In this document: one piece after another, positions 32,600 to 42,700 of the stretch | How the letters are laid out: every line of letters begins with the position of its first letter | How positions within the stretch are numbered: position 1 is the stretch's first letter | Origin: Trichobilharzia regenti | Taxonomy: Eukaryota; Platyhelminthes; Trematoda; Strigeidida; Schistosomatidae | Direction of reading: 5' to 3' | Length of the DNA: 64,000 nt | Assembly (NCBI GenBank): GCA_944472135.2 | Contig: OX235270.1 | Location: 55,495,267 to 55,559,266, forward strand | The notes under the pieces: generated by a model | What the model was told of the DNA's origin: nothing | What the model saw: only the letters and a program-made list of their open reading frames with translations | Database searches by the model: none | Made by a program: the position numbers and the translations under genes

Positions 32600-34150
32600 A
32601 AACAGAGTCATAAAAACGCATATATACCTGTAAAATGTGGCTTTCTGAAATGGACCAAAAGCAAACCATTTAAACACCTTCAGCATACTTTTATGCAAAC
32701 TATCTGATCTTTGTAAGTACCGTTTCATTTGCTTGTGGGAACTCTCGACGCGATTATTTGTATCATTCCCAAAAGTCAGCACGTTGTCTCTGAAACATGC
32801 TGCCCACAAATCTCGTCGATGCATCCAACGACGTTGTAGATATTGACTGACAGTAGCATCCAATCTGCTAATAACTCTAAAGTAGAAATTAAATCTGGAA
32901 AATGAGAACATTAGAGGCATTACTCTGATCTCCTTTTACACTGCACTAGACGGCATAAATAGTTCTTCACAATGGGATTTCTTGTCTACGAATAAAATGT
33001 AAACTATGCTTTGAAAAACTTACTTTACGGCAGAATGCTCGGCAAACATGGAAAGAACACAAAACAATGTGCGCTTCTCTGTGCGTTAACTTGACGGCTG
33101 CTATTTCAGCTTGCGCACTATCCATAACGAAAGTTTCTGTTTTGGAGGTATCTTCCATTATTCGACGAAAACAGTCTAATATCCAAACTACATCTCGTTT
33201 GAATTCTTTTCTAGTCCACGCAAATAAAACTGGTCGTCCACGACCAAAATTATCCGTCACAAGCAATTGGAACAAAGAATACCTGCACGTTGGTTTATGA
33301 TTTGGTAAACTTACTTCCCCTTATTTGTATTATACGTCGAGTCGATACCAACAACTTCAGGGAACTGTTTATACAATTCCATTTGCTCATAAGTTGCAAA
33401 ACAAATTCTTGTTAGTGAATTCCTGATCGGTTCATCGGAGTAATACTCCATTAACTTCCCACGGGATTTTAGGAATTCAAAAATGTCACGACGACTCGAA
33501 ATACCTTAAGTATGTAACAAGTACGTCAACGTTACCTTTATTCACTGCGGCTTTCATATTTTTAACGTCAATGCGAGTTATATCCTTGTTGTACTTCTCC
33601 TTAACATGCATTATTATTTCATCGGACGAGTGGGATTGCTGAAGAAGTGGTTCAATATTTTCTTTCTCTTCAACTGTTAGTCGTCTATACCATGGGTCAT
33701 TCTGCATGTACACCCTGCTGCATGGATGGTTATGCACCATATTGTGGGAAGCAATTATGTATTCACTATAATGAAAAACCACGCGAAATGAAGATAAGCA
33801 ATTGCAACATTTAGACCTGAAATATCCATGAAATCATATTACACTTCTTCTTACGACTTGTTTTTCAATTTCAATCCAGGTCTTGTACGATTCACTCCAA
33901 AAGTGCATTTAAAACCAACATAAGCGTACTTAAACCTGTCATCCCGTATCGTTTTGCTGCAATTATGAACATAGTGAGTGTAGGATAACTACACTGTTAG
34001 CATTAAATGACTTCCTCACTTTTTGAAATTCTGCTAATGACTTCTCAAATTCATCCCAGCTGAAGAAACGCCTTCCAAGTATGTATTCAGCAAAAATTCC
34101 ACTTAAATCTGTGCTCCTGTCACTCGAATTGACTACTTGCAACGGACTAA
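32600..34150 (-). CDS. MULE transposase gene with very short introns
   Basis: Exons in order: about 34146-33985 (DLSGIFAEYILGRRFFSWDE), then DRFKYAYVGFKCTFGVNRTR ending 33855, intron 33854-33817 (38 nt), 33816-33536 (SKCCNCLSSFRVV, HNMVHNHPCS), intron 33535-33505 (31 nt), 33504-33315 (RICFATYEQMELYKQF, VVGIDSTYNTNKG), intron 33314-33283 (32 nt), 33282-33024 (FVMDSAQAEIAA, VLCSFHVCRAF), intron 33023-32986 (38 nt), 32985-32925, intron 32924-32896 (29 nt), and 32895-32600 (WMHRRDLWAACFRD, FGNDTNNRVESSHKQ). The MULE DDE triad is present: Asp in GIDST, Asp in VMDSA, Glu in NNRVES. Every listed intron has GT...AG and joins in frame. The N-terminal part has the FAR1/FLYWCH-like Cys/His arrangement. 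The first exon must lie upstream, since the exon near 34146 starts at an acceptor. A C-terminal SWIM finger was not found. Confidence 0.8.
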
Positions 34151-34407
34151 AATACAATTAGCAATTAGGATCCATCTATATCACAACTATTCCAAGATAA
34201 ATCGTAAAAAAACAACACCGAAACACAGGGATGATCGATAACCATCAAGAAAATACCGCACGTATAACCTAAATTACAGAAAAACACAAGAACCCACCGG
34301 TTCGTTGACATCGCAAGCAACCGACAGACCAAACAACGAATTGTACGACAAATAAAGATTTTCAGATTCAGATTTATTGGTTGAGGATAGAAGGCTTGCA
34401 GCCTATG

Positions 34408-37215
34408 TTAATCCTTTTCTAGTAGATTTCTGTGGTTGTCCAAACCCTTCTTGAACGAATCAGTTGAGGTTGCAGACACCACTTCTTCTGGGAGTCGGTT
34501 CCAAGAGTTTATGACTCGATGTGAGAACCAGTACTCAACAGCAATATGATTTCTCCTTGGCTTTTGAACTCTCCTGCTATGTCCTCTAAGGTGTTCCGAC
34601 CTGGTGGGAAGGAAAAGAGAGAATAGGTCAGGTCCGTAGTCATTATTTAAAATTTTAAACATTGTGATTAAATCTCCTCTCTGCCTACGGTATGACAGTG
34701 AGAAGAGATTTAAACTATCTAGTCTTTCCTCATATGATAAGTTAGCTATGCCGTGAACCATACGTGTTGCCTTCCTTTGAACACTTTCTAGAATGTGTGA
34801 ATCCCCTTTTAGACACGGACTGGCGGCCTGGATGCAGTTTTCCAGTCTTGACCTAACCAGAGATGTGTATAAGGAGGTGAACATATCTCTGGTAATTCTT
34901 GTAAAGGCTCTGCGAATCGCCCATAAGGACCTGAAACTACGTGCAGCCACCGCGTGACAGTGTGCTGTAGTTTTTAAGTCGTGGCTAACTATGACAACTA
35001 AGTCCAAGTGAGTCTGAACTGATGGAAGTGTTATTCCCTCTAGTTCGTAGGAGCTCGTGCTTGCTTGTCCAATGCGCATGATCGCACATTTTGCCACATT
35101 GATCGGGAGCATCCATTCAACAGACCACTCCGACAGTTTGTTGAGGTCGTCTTGCAAGGTGGACGTATCACTGTTGCCCTTCAGCTCCCCCCAAATTTTT
35201 AAGTCATCTGCGTATAGGACCATAGGGGAGTCGGTGAGCAGAGGTAACTCACTGATATACAGAATAAAAAGGAGAGGACCGAGAACCGTGCCTTGTGGCA
35301 CTCCGCTACTTACTGCTGTCCAGGAGGAGAGTTTTGAGTTGATCCTAACCCTCTGCCTCCTATCTATGAGGAATTCCCTGAGCCAGTCTAGTAGTCTGCC
35401 TTTGATACCAAGACTTTCCAATTTCATGAGTAGTCTTTTGTGAGGTACTTTATCAAAGGCTTTACTGAAGTCTATGAAGACGACGTCAACGGGTCTTCTG
35501 TTATCCTTTGATTTGACCCAGCTTTCTCTTGCAGTCAGGAGTTTTGACAGGCATGAGAGGTTCCTCCGGAAGCCATGCTGTGCTCCAGATAACAAGCTGC
35601 TATTTTCCAGATAGGCCATGATGCTTTTCTTGATAATTCTTTCCAGTGTCTTGATTAAAGTGCTGGTGAGACTGATAGGCCTGTATTTTGAAGGGCTTTG
35701 TCTTGATCCTCCTTTGTGTATGGGGGTTACTATGGCGTCTTTCCAATCACGTGGCAACACTCCATTTTGGAGAGATAGCTTGAAGATCGTGGTCAAGGGG
35801 CCGGCTATGTGGGCTGATAGCTCCTTGAGAAGCCTTGGATGAAGACTGTCAGGACCCATTGATTTTCCTGCATCTAGTTTCATTAAGCAGTTGGGCACGA
35901 TGCCTTGGTCGATGTCAACGGAATCTATCCCATGTTCTTCTGATGCAGCCAGAGCTGATCCTATAGGCACTGATGACTCCTGAGTGAAGACTTGGGAGAA
36001 GTAGTTTGCCATTGCTTCTGCTTTTTCTTGATCTTCTTCGATTGTATCTTTGTCAATAATCAGGTTTGGGACACCATTGGGTGTTTTATTCCTGAAATTC
36101 AAGTACGAGAAAATTTTCTTAGGTTGTGCCTTTGCATTTTGGGCCAGGTGTGTCTCGAACTTCATCCTTGATTGGCGGATTTCTGCGATAGCTTTATTTC
36201 TAGCAGTAGTATATAATTCCCTGGTCTCAGAAGTCTCAAGTGTTGCAAACAGGTTCCAACATTTGCGTTCACGTCTGAGTAACTTACGAATCTCCCGGTT
36301 TATCCAAGGGGGGGAATGTTTCCGACCCTTTGGAACAGACCAAGGGATGAAAGGTACAGTTACTTGGGCGTAAAGTTGCTTAAATTGGTTCCATGCGGCT
36401 TCTACTTGGGACTCTGGGTTGATGTACCAGTTTACTGAGTTGGCTGCTGAGACGATCGCATTTATGTCAGCTTTCCAAACGTTTGGTCGAGCTGGGGTTT
36501 TGGCCCTTGCTGCCGTTGCTGTGAACTTGAAAGTGAGCACAGCATGGTCACTTCTTCCTAACGGAGGAAGATGTTGTATGAGATCCACATCCTCACCGTG
36601 TGAGAACACTAGGTCCAGAGTTGATGAGGAGTGCTGTGAGTCATAGCGCGTGGGCTTAATAATATGTTGGACTAGGGCTAGCGATATACTAGATTCTAGC
36701 AGTTTATGGTCAAAGGAGTTGACTGAAGATGGAGTTGTAAGGCTCGACCAGTCAACTGTTGGGGCGTTGAAGTCACCGACTACGAGACTTCGACATTTTG
36801 AAGTCCAGGAGCCTAGCTTCTCTATTAGGAAGTCGTCTGCACTGCAGTCAGGACTGCTGTACACAGCAATGAGGTCAATGTCTTGGCCTATGCATTTAAG
36901 TCTGCAGCGTAGAAGTTCGCACGACTCACTTTCGTGGGCGAGTGCTTCGATACTACGCACGGTTAAGCCTTTCTTGAGGTAGATGACTACGCCCCCTCCT
37001 TTGCGGTTTAGTCGGTCTACCCTGTGCACTTCGAAGTTTGGCAGGTTAACTTCGTTGTCAGTGACATCAGGTGTGAGCCATGTCTCTGTGATAATAATTA
37101 CATCCGGGTTTCCGGTTTCTATCATGTTTGCCCGCTCAGTCCTTTTATTTAACAGGCTGCGGGCGTTTGTGTAGCAGACTGTTAATTCAGATTGGTGCTT
37201 CCCCGGCCCACCCAC
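34408..37215 (-). CDS. CR1-B ORF2: endonuclease-reverse transcriptase
   Basis: Uninterrupted frame, 935 residues counted from a GTG at 37215. The open frame actually starts after a TAG at 37264-37266 and contains no ATG until residue 31, which would remove part of the endonuclease. Endonuclease: Asn17 (YTNARSLL), Glu44 (ITETW), Asp148/Asn150 (GDFNAP), Asp223/His224 (RSDH). Reverse transcriptase: Asp582 in FIDFSKAFDKVPH, SGVPQGTVLGPLLF, YADD at 668-671. C terminus: YRRQRGDLITMFKILN, SFKKGLDNH. All catalytic residues are present and no frameshifts occur, so the copy is recent and possibly active. Expression by -1 frameshifting from ORF1 is the simplest reading of the missing AUG. Confidence 0.9.
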   Translation of the reverse strand: MGGPGKHQSELTVCYTNARSLLNKRTERANMIETGNPDVIIITETWLTPDVTDNEVNLPNFEVHRVDRLNRKGGGVVIYLKKGLTVRSIEALAHESESCELLRCRLKCIGQDIDLIAVYSSPDCSADDFLIEKLGSWTSKCRSLVVGDFNAPTVDWSSLTTPSSVNSFDHKLLESSISLALVQHIIKPTRYDSQHSSSTLDLVFSHGEDVDLIQHLPPLGRSDHAVLTFKFTATAARAKTPARPNVWKADINAIVSAANSVNWYINPESQVEAAWNQFKQLYAQVTVPFIPWSVPKGRKHSPPWINREIRKLLRRERKCWNLFATLETSETRELYTTARNKAIAEIRQSRMKFETHLAQNAKAQPKKIFSYLNFRNKTPNGVPNLIIDKDTIEEDQEKAEAMANYFSQVFTQESSVPIGSALAASEEHGIDSVDIDQGIVPNCLMKLDAGKSMGPDSLHPRLLKELSAHIAGPLTTIFKLSLQNGVLPRDWKDAIVTPIHKGGSRQSPSKYRPISLTSTLIKTLERIIKKSIMAYLENSSLLSGAQHGFRRNLSCLSKLLTARESWVKSKDNRRPVDVVFIDFSKAFDKVPHKRLLMKLESLGIKGRLLDWLREFLIDRRQRVRINSKLSSWTAVSSGVPQGTVLGPLLFILYISELPLLTDSPMVLYADDLKIWGELKGNSDTSTLQDDLNKLSEWSVEWMLPINVAKCAIMRIGQASTSSYELEGITLPSVQTHLDLVVIVSHDLKTTAHCHAVAARSFRSLWAIRRAFTRITRDMFTSLYTSLVRSRLENCIQAASPCLKGDSHILESVQRKATRMVHGIANLSYEERLDSLNLFSLSYRRQRGDLITMFKILNNDYGPDLFSLFLPTRSEHLRGHSRRVQKPRRNHIAVEYWFSHRVINSWNRLPEEVVSATSTDSFKKGLDNHRNLLEKD

Positions 37216-38354
37216 AGAGGTTTCGGGATCATTAAACTGCGAACTCGGACAACCCGAAAACCCCTAATCTTAAGGTTCTTCTCACCGTTCCGGCGTCGCT
37301 CACTTAATTCGAGTGCCGCAGCCTGTCTTTTGACACGGTCTGCTAGGCTTAAGTCAGCGCGGACATATATCCCTGATCCTTTGAGAATATGAGAGTTGCT
37401 AAGAATAGCGTCCCTCTCCGCTTTAGAGTTTAGTACGACTTTGAGGAGACGTACAAGTTCACTTACTGTAGGGTCAGGCTTTTGACCTATTCTGTATACG
37501 CTGTGTATAGTAATGCCTGATACTGTTTGTGGCAGTAGCTTGTCTAAAAGGGGCTTGACCAAGTTAAGGTCATGCTCGAATCTGGTCTTAGGGTCGAGAG
37601 CCAGTGACTCCTCCACTTTGTGGAGAATGAGAGACCTATCAGAGAGATCGGGTTTGCTTTCCGTGACTTTCTTGCCCTGAGGCGTAAGTGTGTTTCTATC
37701 CTTCTTGGGCGGTTTGGCCGAAGTGTTATCCTTATCTCGCTTTTTGCGAGAGACTACGGTGCGCCATTCATTGGCGTCCTCCTCGCTAATCTTAGTGGGG
37801 TTCGTCTGTCTGCTGCTCACCGGTGTGGATGAGGCTTGTTCCGCCAGTCCCTGGGCGACTGGAGCTGCAGGTTTTCGACCCCTAGTACGCCTCTTCTTCA
37901 CGGCAGTCTTTCCATTACTGTCACAGGAGGGCTCATCCAGTATCGTGGGGGCGACCTGGGTGTCTGTAATATGGTGGGTGTTCTTCTGTGCTGTAGAGCA
38001 CTCACTTATTGGCAAGGTTGCATCTGGGACATGTGCTGTTTTGTCAATGACGCTAGTCACGTCATCGCTATCTGAGCAATAGTCGGTATTCTTCTGTGGT
38101 GGAGGACGCTTGCAGTCCATGAGCTTTAAAGCCCCACTAAGAGTAGCTATGGCTTCTGTAATACGGAGTTTAGTTGTACTACAGCAGTCGTTGCATAACC
38201 AGTTCGCTAGAGGTTTGCAGCAGCATTTGTATGCTGCTGGAGTAAGGTTCGTGCACATACTGTGAAACCATCTCTTGCAGTTATCACACTGCATTCCCTC
38301 ATCCACTGGAAACTGGCACATAGCCCTTCCGCAGCGGTTTCTTTTGATAGGCAT
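37182..38354 (-). CDS. CR1-B ORF1 protein with N-terminal PHD finger
   Basis: A 390-residue frame from ATG 38354. Residues 8-57 form a Cys4-His-Cys3 PHD-type finger (C8, C13, C23, C26, H31, C34, C54, C57), as reported for ORF1 of several CR1 elements. The middle (residues 150-230) is Lys/Arg-rich (KKRRTRGRKPAAP, TVVSRKKRDKD) and probably nuclear and RNA-binding. Residues about 235-350 are a globular region (LDPKTRFEHDLNLVKPLLDK). It ends at 37182 and overlaps the ORF2 frame. In the last 28 codons the sequence G GGT TTT occurs in the phase of a -1 slippery site (37257-37263). Role by family: RNA binding and particle formation; the PHD may contact chromatin (inference). Confidence 0.85.
   Translation of the reverse strand: MPIKRNRCGRAMCQFPVDEGMQCDNCKRWFHSMCTNLTPAAYKCCCKPLANWLCNDCCSTTKLRITEAIATLSGALKLMDCKRPPPQKNTDYCSDSDDVTSVIDKTAHVPDATLPISECSTAQKNTHHITDTQVAPTILDEPSCDSNGKTAVKKRRTRGRKPAAPVAQGLAEQASSTPVSSRQTNPTKISEEDANEWRTVVSRKKRDKDNTSAKPPKKDRNTLTPQGKKVTESKPDLSDRSLILHKVEESLALDPKTRFEHDLNLVKPLLDKLLPQTVSGITIHSVYRIGQKPDPTVSELVRLLKVVLNSKAERDAILSNSHILKGSGIYVRADLSLADRVKRQAAALELSERRRNGEKNLKIRGFRVVRVRSLMIPKPLWVGRGSTNLN
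37257..37263 (-). promoter_or_regulatory. Candidate -1 ribosomal frameshift heptamer in CR1-B
   Basis: The ORF1 frame reads agg-ggt-ttt, giving G_GGT_TTT (XXX=GGG, YYY=TTT) in the slippery phase. A -1 slip continues as ggg-ttt-tcg in the ORF2 frame, which is closed by TAG immediately upstream and open for over 940 codons downstream. CGGG...CCCG (37253-37256 and about 37223-37226) could form a short downstream stem. Function is inferred. Confidence 0.45.
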
Positions 38355-38886
38355 TTTATTTAAAACGAACCAGGAAAAGTTAAATACAACTTCAAATATA
38401 TATATATAACCTTTGTAAATCAGTGATAAAAGCTAATGAGTGCACAAAGATAGATATATGTAGCTATTATGTTATAAGAACACTTCCTATAATTAATAGA
38501 CTCAGATCTGAAACGTAAACTAACTTCGACCAGAATAAACTGATTTAAAGTTAAATCTGTGGACTTTTGAAGCGTATAACACAACAAAATCCAATTATAA
38601 ACAAGAGCGTAAAAATTAACTCCCTTTTCAAAGTTCGCGCGGTAGCCTAGTACATGCACAAACAAAGAAAAACAAAGCGTTACAATAGTCTAATTCACGT
38701 TTAGGGTAATCACATATGCTGGCAAACGACGCAAACACGACCACGCAAAGACAGCACCCGATGGCACGCACCCAAGGACAATTCAAACTCCAGTTGACCG
38801 CCGCCATTCTAGCCAATGAAAGACGAAAAAAACTGAGTCGCGGAAAATATAACACTGAGCAACGTATAGCCTCACCCAAGATTTGA

Positions 38887-39468
38887 GAATGTTTGAGTAA
38901 ATTATTTTTGGAATGTTGGTGCATTACCAATATAATCGTGACTAAGGCGTGATATTTAGTCGTTTATAAGAGCATAAGTGTGTTTAGTATTCTAATGAAT
39001 GGCTTTTTCATGACTATTGACGCTAACAAACCTATGTTATGATTTTTTTACTAATAACTAATTAAGTGTTTGGAATTTGGTTTGTATCTGTCCTATATTT
39101 TCTCTTACATTCTGAGCTAGGGTGTTCCAGTAGAACTTTCTTTGACATCTGTTAAGCATGGCTTCACAATTCCTGGAGTTACTAAACTAGTTCGCCAGCT
39201 GGCGATTTTTGACTCTACTTTGCAATGTTAACCTAGGTATTAACAGCTAATTTTTGACGGTCAAAGGTGATATTAGTAGGATTCAGTTATTACTACTGTA
39301 TTTCAGCGTGTTATTATCAAATAAACCTATCTGATACGTGTTGAGTACGTAACAATGTGATTGTACACTTTTTGGTTACTTGTATAAATTCGAGATATTG
39401 TACATAATTTTTGTTTAAAACGCTTCTTGTTGAAATATACATAACTTCCGTGTACAATTGAAAAATAC
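38887..39468. other. Unassigned stretch between MULE and gypsy element
   Basis: AT-rich, no ORF of interest and no repeat recognised. Presumed flanking genomic DNA. Confidence 0.5.
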
Positions 39469-39472
39469 ACTC

Positions 39473-39751
39473 TGTAAGGCATGGTAAGTTTGGCGGTTTT
39501 CTAATGTTCAAACCATGCTTGTCTACTTTCAGGTTGGCTGCGAAGTATGCAGGGATTGGTTACCCAAGACGAGGCAACGGATGACCAATAGGAGTGCCCT
39601 TCCCTCTTATCTAATTGTATTGCGATTGGTTGTAAATATAATACTTGACCTTGAGTCTTCGTTCTTACTAGCACGCAACACTTGTGTGATCACGCTGCTA
39701 ACGTGCGCTTTGCTCTCTGTTTCAGATCATTGCTTGACGAGTGGGATTACA
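39473..39751 (+). repeat. 5' LTR of the gypsy element
   Basis: Identical to the 3' LTR except one T/C change. It contains GTAAGT close to its start, a TACTTTCAG acceptor-like site at about 39523-39531, and a stronger CTCTCTGTTTCAG site ending at 39725, 29 bp before the gag ATG. No clear TATA box. Confidence 0.93.
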
Positions 39752-39754
39752 TAA

Positions 39755-42700
39755 ATGGCGAGCCTGCCAACGAAAAAACTTTCTTCTTCCAAGTCTCGAC
39801 CCAATGAGGCTTCCAAGAACACTTCGCCTGTCAAAGAGACAGCATCCAACGAGGTGGATCAATTAGCTGAAGTGAGGGCTCCAGCTTTTCAGTCAAATCA
39901 GCCTGCTTCGCGATATGTCCATCCCTTGCCGCATACACTGGAGGTGGGTGATGATTTCGAGCTGTGGTCGGACAAGGTGTGCCGATACATTGATCTGATG
40001 AACGTGCCTCACCCGAACGCATTCGTCATCGATTCTGTTGGACGGTCCTTGGAAATGTACACAATTGGTTTGGATTACGTGCATATGCCCTTGACCACCC
40101 TGTTGAGTACTCTAAGAGCACGTATAGTGCCACCAATACCTCCCATTGAAGCGCTGAAAAGATTCAGCGAGTGTAACCAGAGACAAGGTGAATCTATCAA
40201 CCAGTTCACCTTACGTCTCCGCAAGCTTGCGCGTCAAGCTATGCAGGACAAGACATATTCAGAGGTTGAAAACGCTATATATTCCAAGTTCTTGCAGGGT
40301 GTCGACGTCCGTTACAGGAAGGACTTCAACTTGCACACTCCAGCATCCATGGCAGAAGCGGAAGCTAGGGCACGCCTAGTGGAAAGCCTGGAAGAGCCAG
40401 GAACCACATGCCCACAAGTAAACGCAATGGGATATCAGCACACAACAACAAAGCATGCACAGAATCCTACACCACCGTGGAAAGGACGCCCACAGTCGCA
40501 ATCCACTTCAAGAAACGATTGCTACTACTGCAGGCGGTTTGGTAAGCTTGCTAGGAGTTGTGGTCACAATGCAGGTGAGTCACATGTCGATATGAATTGT
40601 GTGCCTACTGTAAACCTAATCGGTGTCACCTCCTCCCCGAAAGTTGTAGGTTATATAGGTGGAAAAAAGTGTGTTATGTTAGTTGACTCAGGAGCAACTT
40701 GTTCTGTCATACATTCCTCATGTGTTCCAGAGACGTTTAGGCGAACAATAGGGACTCACAATTTGCGGCTTACGACAGCCAATGGAGATTGCATGCAATC
40801 CCAGGGACTGGTCCTGCTGCCACTTAAATTGGGAACACTGTCACTTCAACACAATTTCATCATCTCTACCCGGGTGCCGTGGCAGGTAATCTTGGGAGTC
40901 GACCTCCTGGAAAAGCTGTCCGGAATAATAGATTGTAGTCAGAGGACTCTTATACTGAAGGACTGTTCCATCCCATTTATTGTAGGGAACGACAAAGAGC
41001 ACGGCACTTTTGGCGTGCAGGGAGATGCTAAGAATGAGAAACAGCGAATGCTGACGACTATAGAACCCCTACCATCGGAAACGGCTGCCAACTTTAATAA
41101 AATGCTAGACAAATATGAGGACTGTTTTGACTGGGATGGAAAAAGCCCGGGAAGAACAAAACTGGTCCAACATCACATAGAAACGGGTAACGCCCCACCT
41201 TGTAGACAACCTGCACGGCGAGTACCTGCACATTACCAGAAGGAGCTTAACAGGTTAGTTGATGAACTGTTAGAGAAAAATGTCATCAAACCATCCGTAT
41301 CTCCATGGGCTTCACCGGTAGTTTTAGTTAAGAAATCGAATGGGACACTCCGGTTATGTGTAGATTATCGTAAGTTGAACCTGTTAACTAGACGAGACTG
41401 CTTTCCCCTTCCACGCATAGACGACACTTTTGATGCCTTAGAGGGTCGAATTGGTTTACCACTCTAGATCTGGCATCGGGATATTGGCAGGTTGAAGTAC
41501 ACCCAGATGACAGGCAAAAGACAGCATTCATTGTACAAGCAGGCCTGTATGAGTTTGAAACAATGCCGTTTGGGTTAGTCAATGCCCCAGCAACATTCCA
41601 ACGCCTCATGCAAACGGTCTTGAGTGATTGCATACCAGGTAAGTGTTTGGTATATCTAGATGATGTTATCATACATAGTAAGACGTTGACCGAACATTTA
41701 AGTGATATTTCCGAAGTATTAGAACGGATGCAGACCGTTGGGTTAAAACTGAACCCATCGAAATGTCAATTCTTCAGGAAAGAAGTGTGTTTCTTAGGTC
41801 ACATTGTTTCAGCCGAAGGCATTAAATGTGATCCAGCAAAAGTTCAGGAAGTTAAAGACTGGCCGCTCCCAAACTCAGCCCCCGAGTTACATAGTTTTTT
41901 AGGGTTAGCCTCGTATTATCGACGTTTTGTACTTAACTTCTCTTTCCTTGCAGCTCCTCTATTCGACATTCTTAAGAAGAAAGACTACAATTGGACAGCA
42001 TCAGCTACGGAAGCCTTCGAAAGACTTAAAAACTGTTTATGTAGCCCCCCTATCCTAGCGTATCCCAATGTTTCTGACCAGGCAGGTCCATTCATCCTAG
42101 ATACAGATGCTAGCGACTCTGGTATCGGGGCAGTTTTGTCTCAAAAAGACGCAGATGGAGTAGAAAAGGTGATAGCCTATGCAAGTCGAGCACTCAACAA
42201 GAGTGAGAAGAATTACTGCACCACGCGGAAAGAAATGCTGGCACTGGTCAATTTTGTTAAACACTTTAGGGCATATCTCCTCGGTAGACATTTCATTGTA
42301 CGCACTGATCACAAAGCCCTTAGCTGGCTACATAACTTCAAAGAAGCTGAGGGTCAGATTGCCAGATGGCAAGAACACCTACAAGAGTATGACTTCGAAT
42401 GCATGCATAGACCGGGTAAGAATCATGGAAATGCAGATGCATTGTCAAGAAAACCTCTTAGGTATCACGGTGACTGCCCATCATGCACCGAAGCACAAGT
42501 TTCGCTGCTCCAACTAGAGGCTCATACTTCATATAGTTGGCCTGAACTTCAGTCTTCAGACCCTGAACTGGCCTTGATTTACGAACGTGTTCGAAATGGA
42601 GGCGAACGACCGACAACCCAGGAAATAAGTAAGCTTGGATGGGAAACCCGGTGTTTATGGTCTCTGTGGGATAATCTGAAAATTGTCGATGACATCCTCT

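Larger units (their letters stand above)
34358..38643 (-). mobile_element. Full-length CR1-type LINE 'CR1-B' inside the MULE
   Basis: Inserted between bases equivalent to 32 and 33 of the MULE copy at 1-263, so both ends are defined to within 2-3 bp. The 3' end (minus strand) carries CCAATAAATCTGAATCTG followed by AAAATC: an AATAAA signal and a short repeated octamer-like tail typical of CR1. Only an AG may be duplicated at the target, as expected for CR1 elements, which make little or no duplication. Both ORFs are intact; it lies in the 5' region or first intron of the MULE gene. Confidence 0.9.
31383..38877 (-). mobile_element. Complete MULE transposon (Curupira-like) with 9-bp target duplication
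   Basis: Ends at 31383 (GGGTGAGGATATAGGCTGTC) and 38877 (minus strand GGGTGAGGCTATACGTTGC) are inverted repeats of about 20 bp. They are flanked by identical AAGATTTGA at 31374-31382 and 38878-38886, the 9-bp duplication typical of Mutator-like elements. The element encodes a multi-exon transposase (about 34150-32600) and contains a full-length CR1-type LINE at 34358-38643. Without the LINE it is about 3.2 kb. Its 5' segment (38877-38646) holds ATTGGCT (CCAAT-like) and AATGGCGGCGG on the minus strand, possible promoter elements. Curupira elements are the described schistosome MULEs; the match is by family only. Confidence 0.88.

Noticed and set aside
38628..38930. Minus-strand frame of 100 residues at the MULE 5' end
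   Set aside because: It crosses both the MULE terminus and the CR1-B junction, so it cannot be an old gene; the part MAAVNWSLNCPW might at most be a first exon of the MULE gene.
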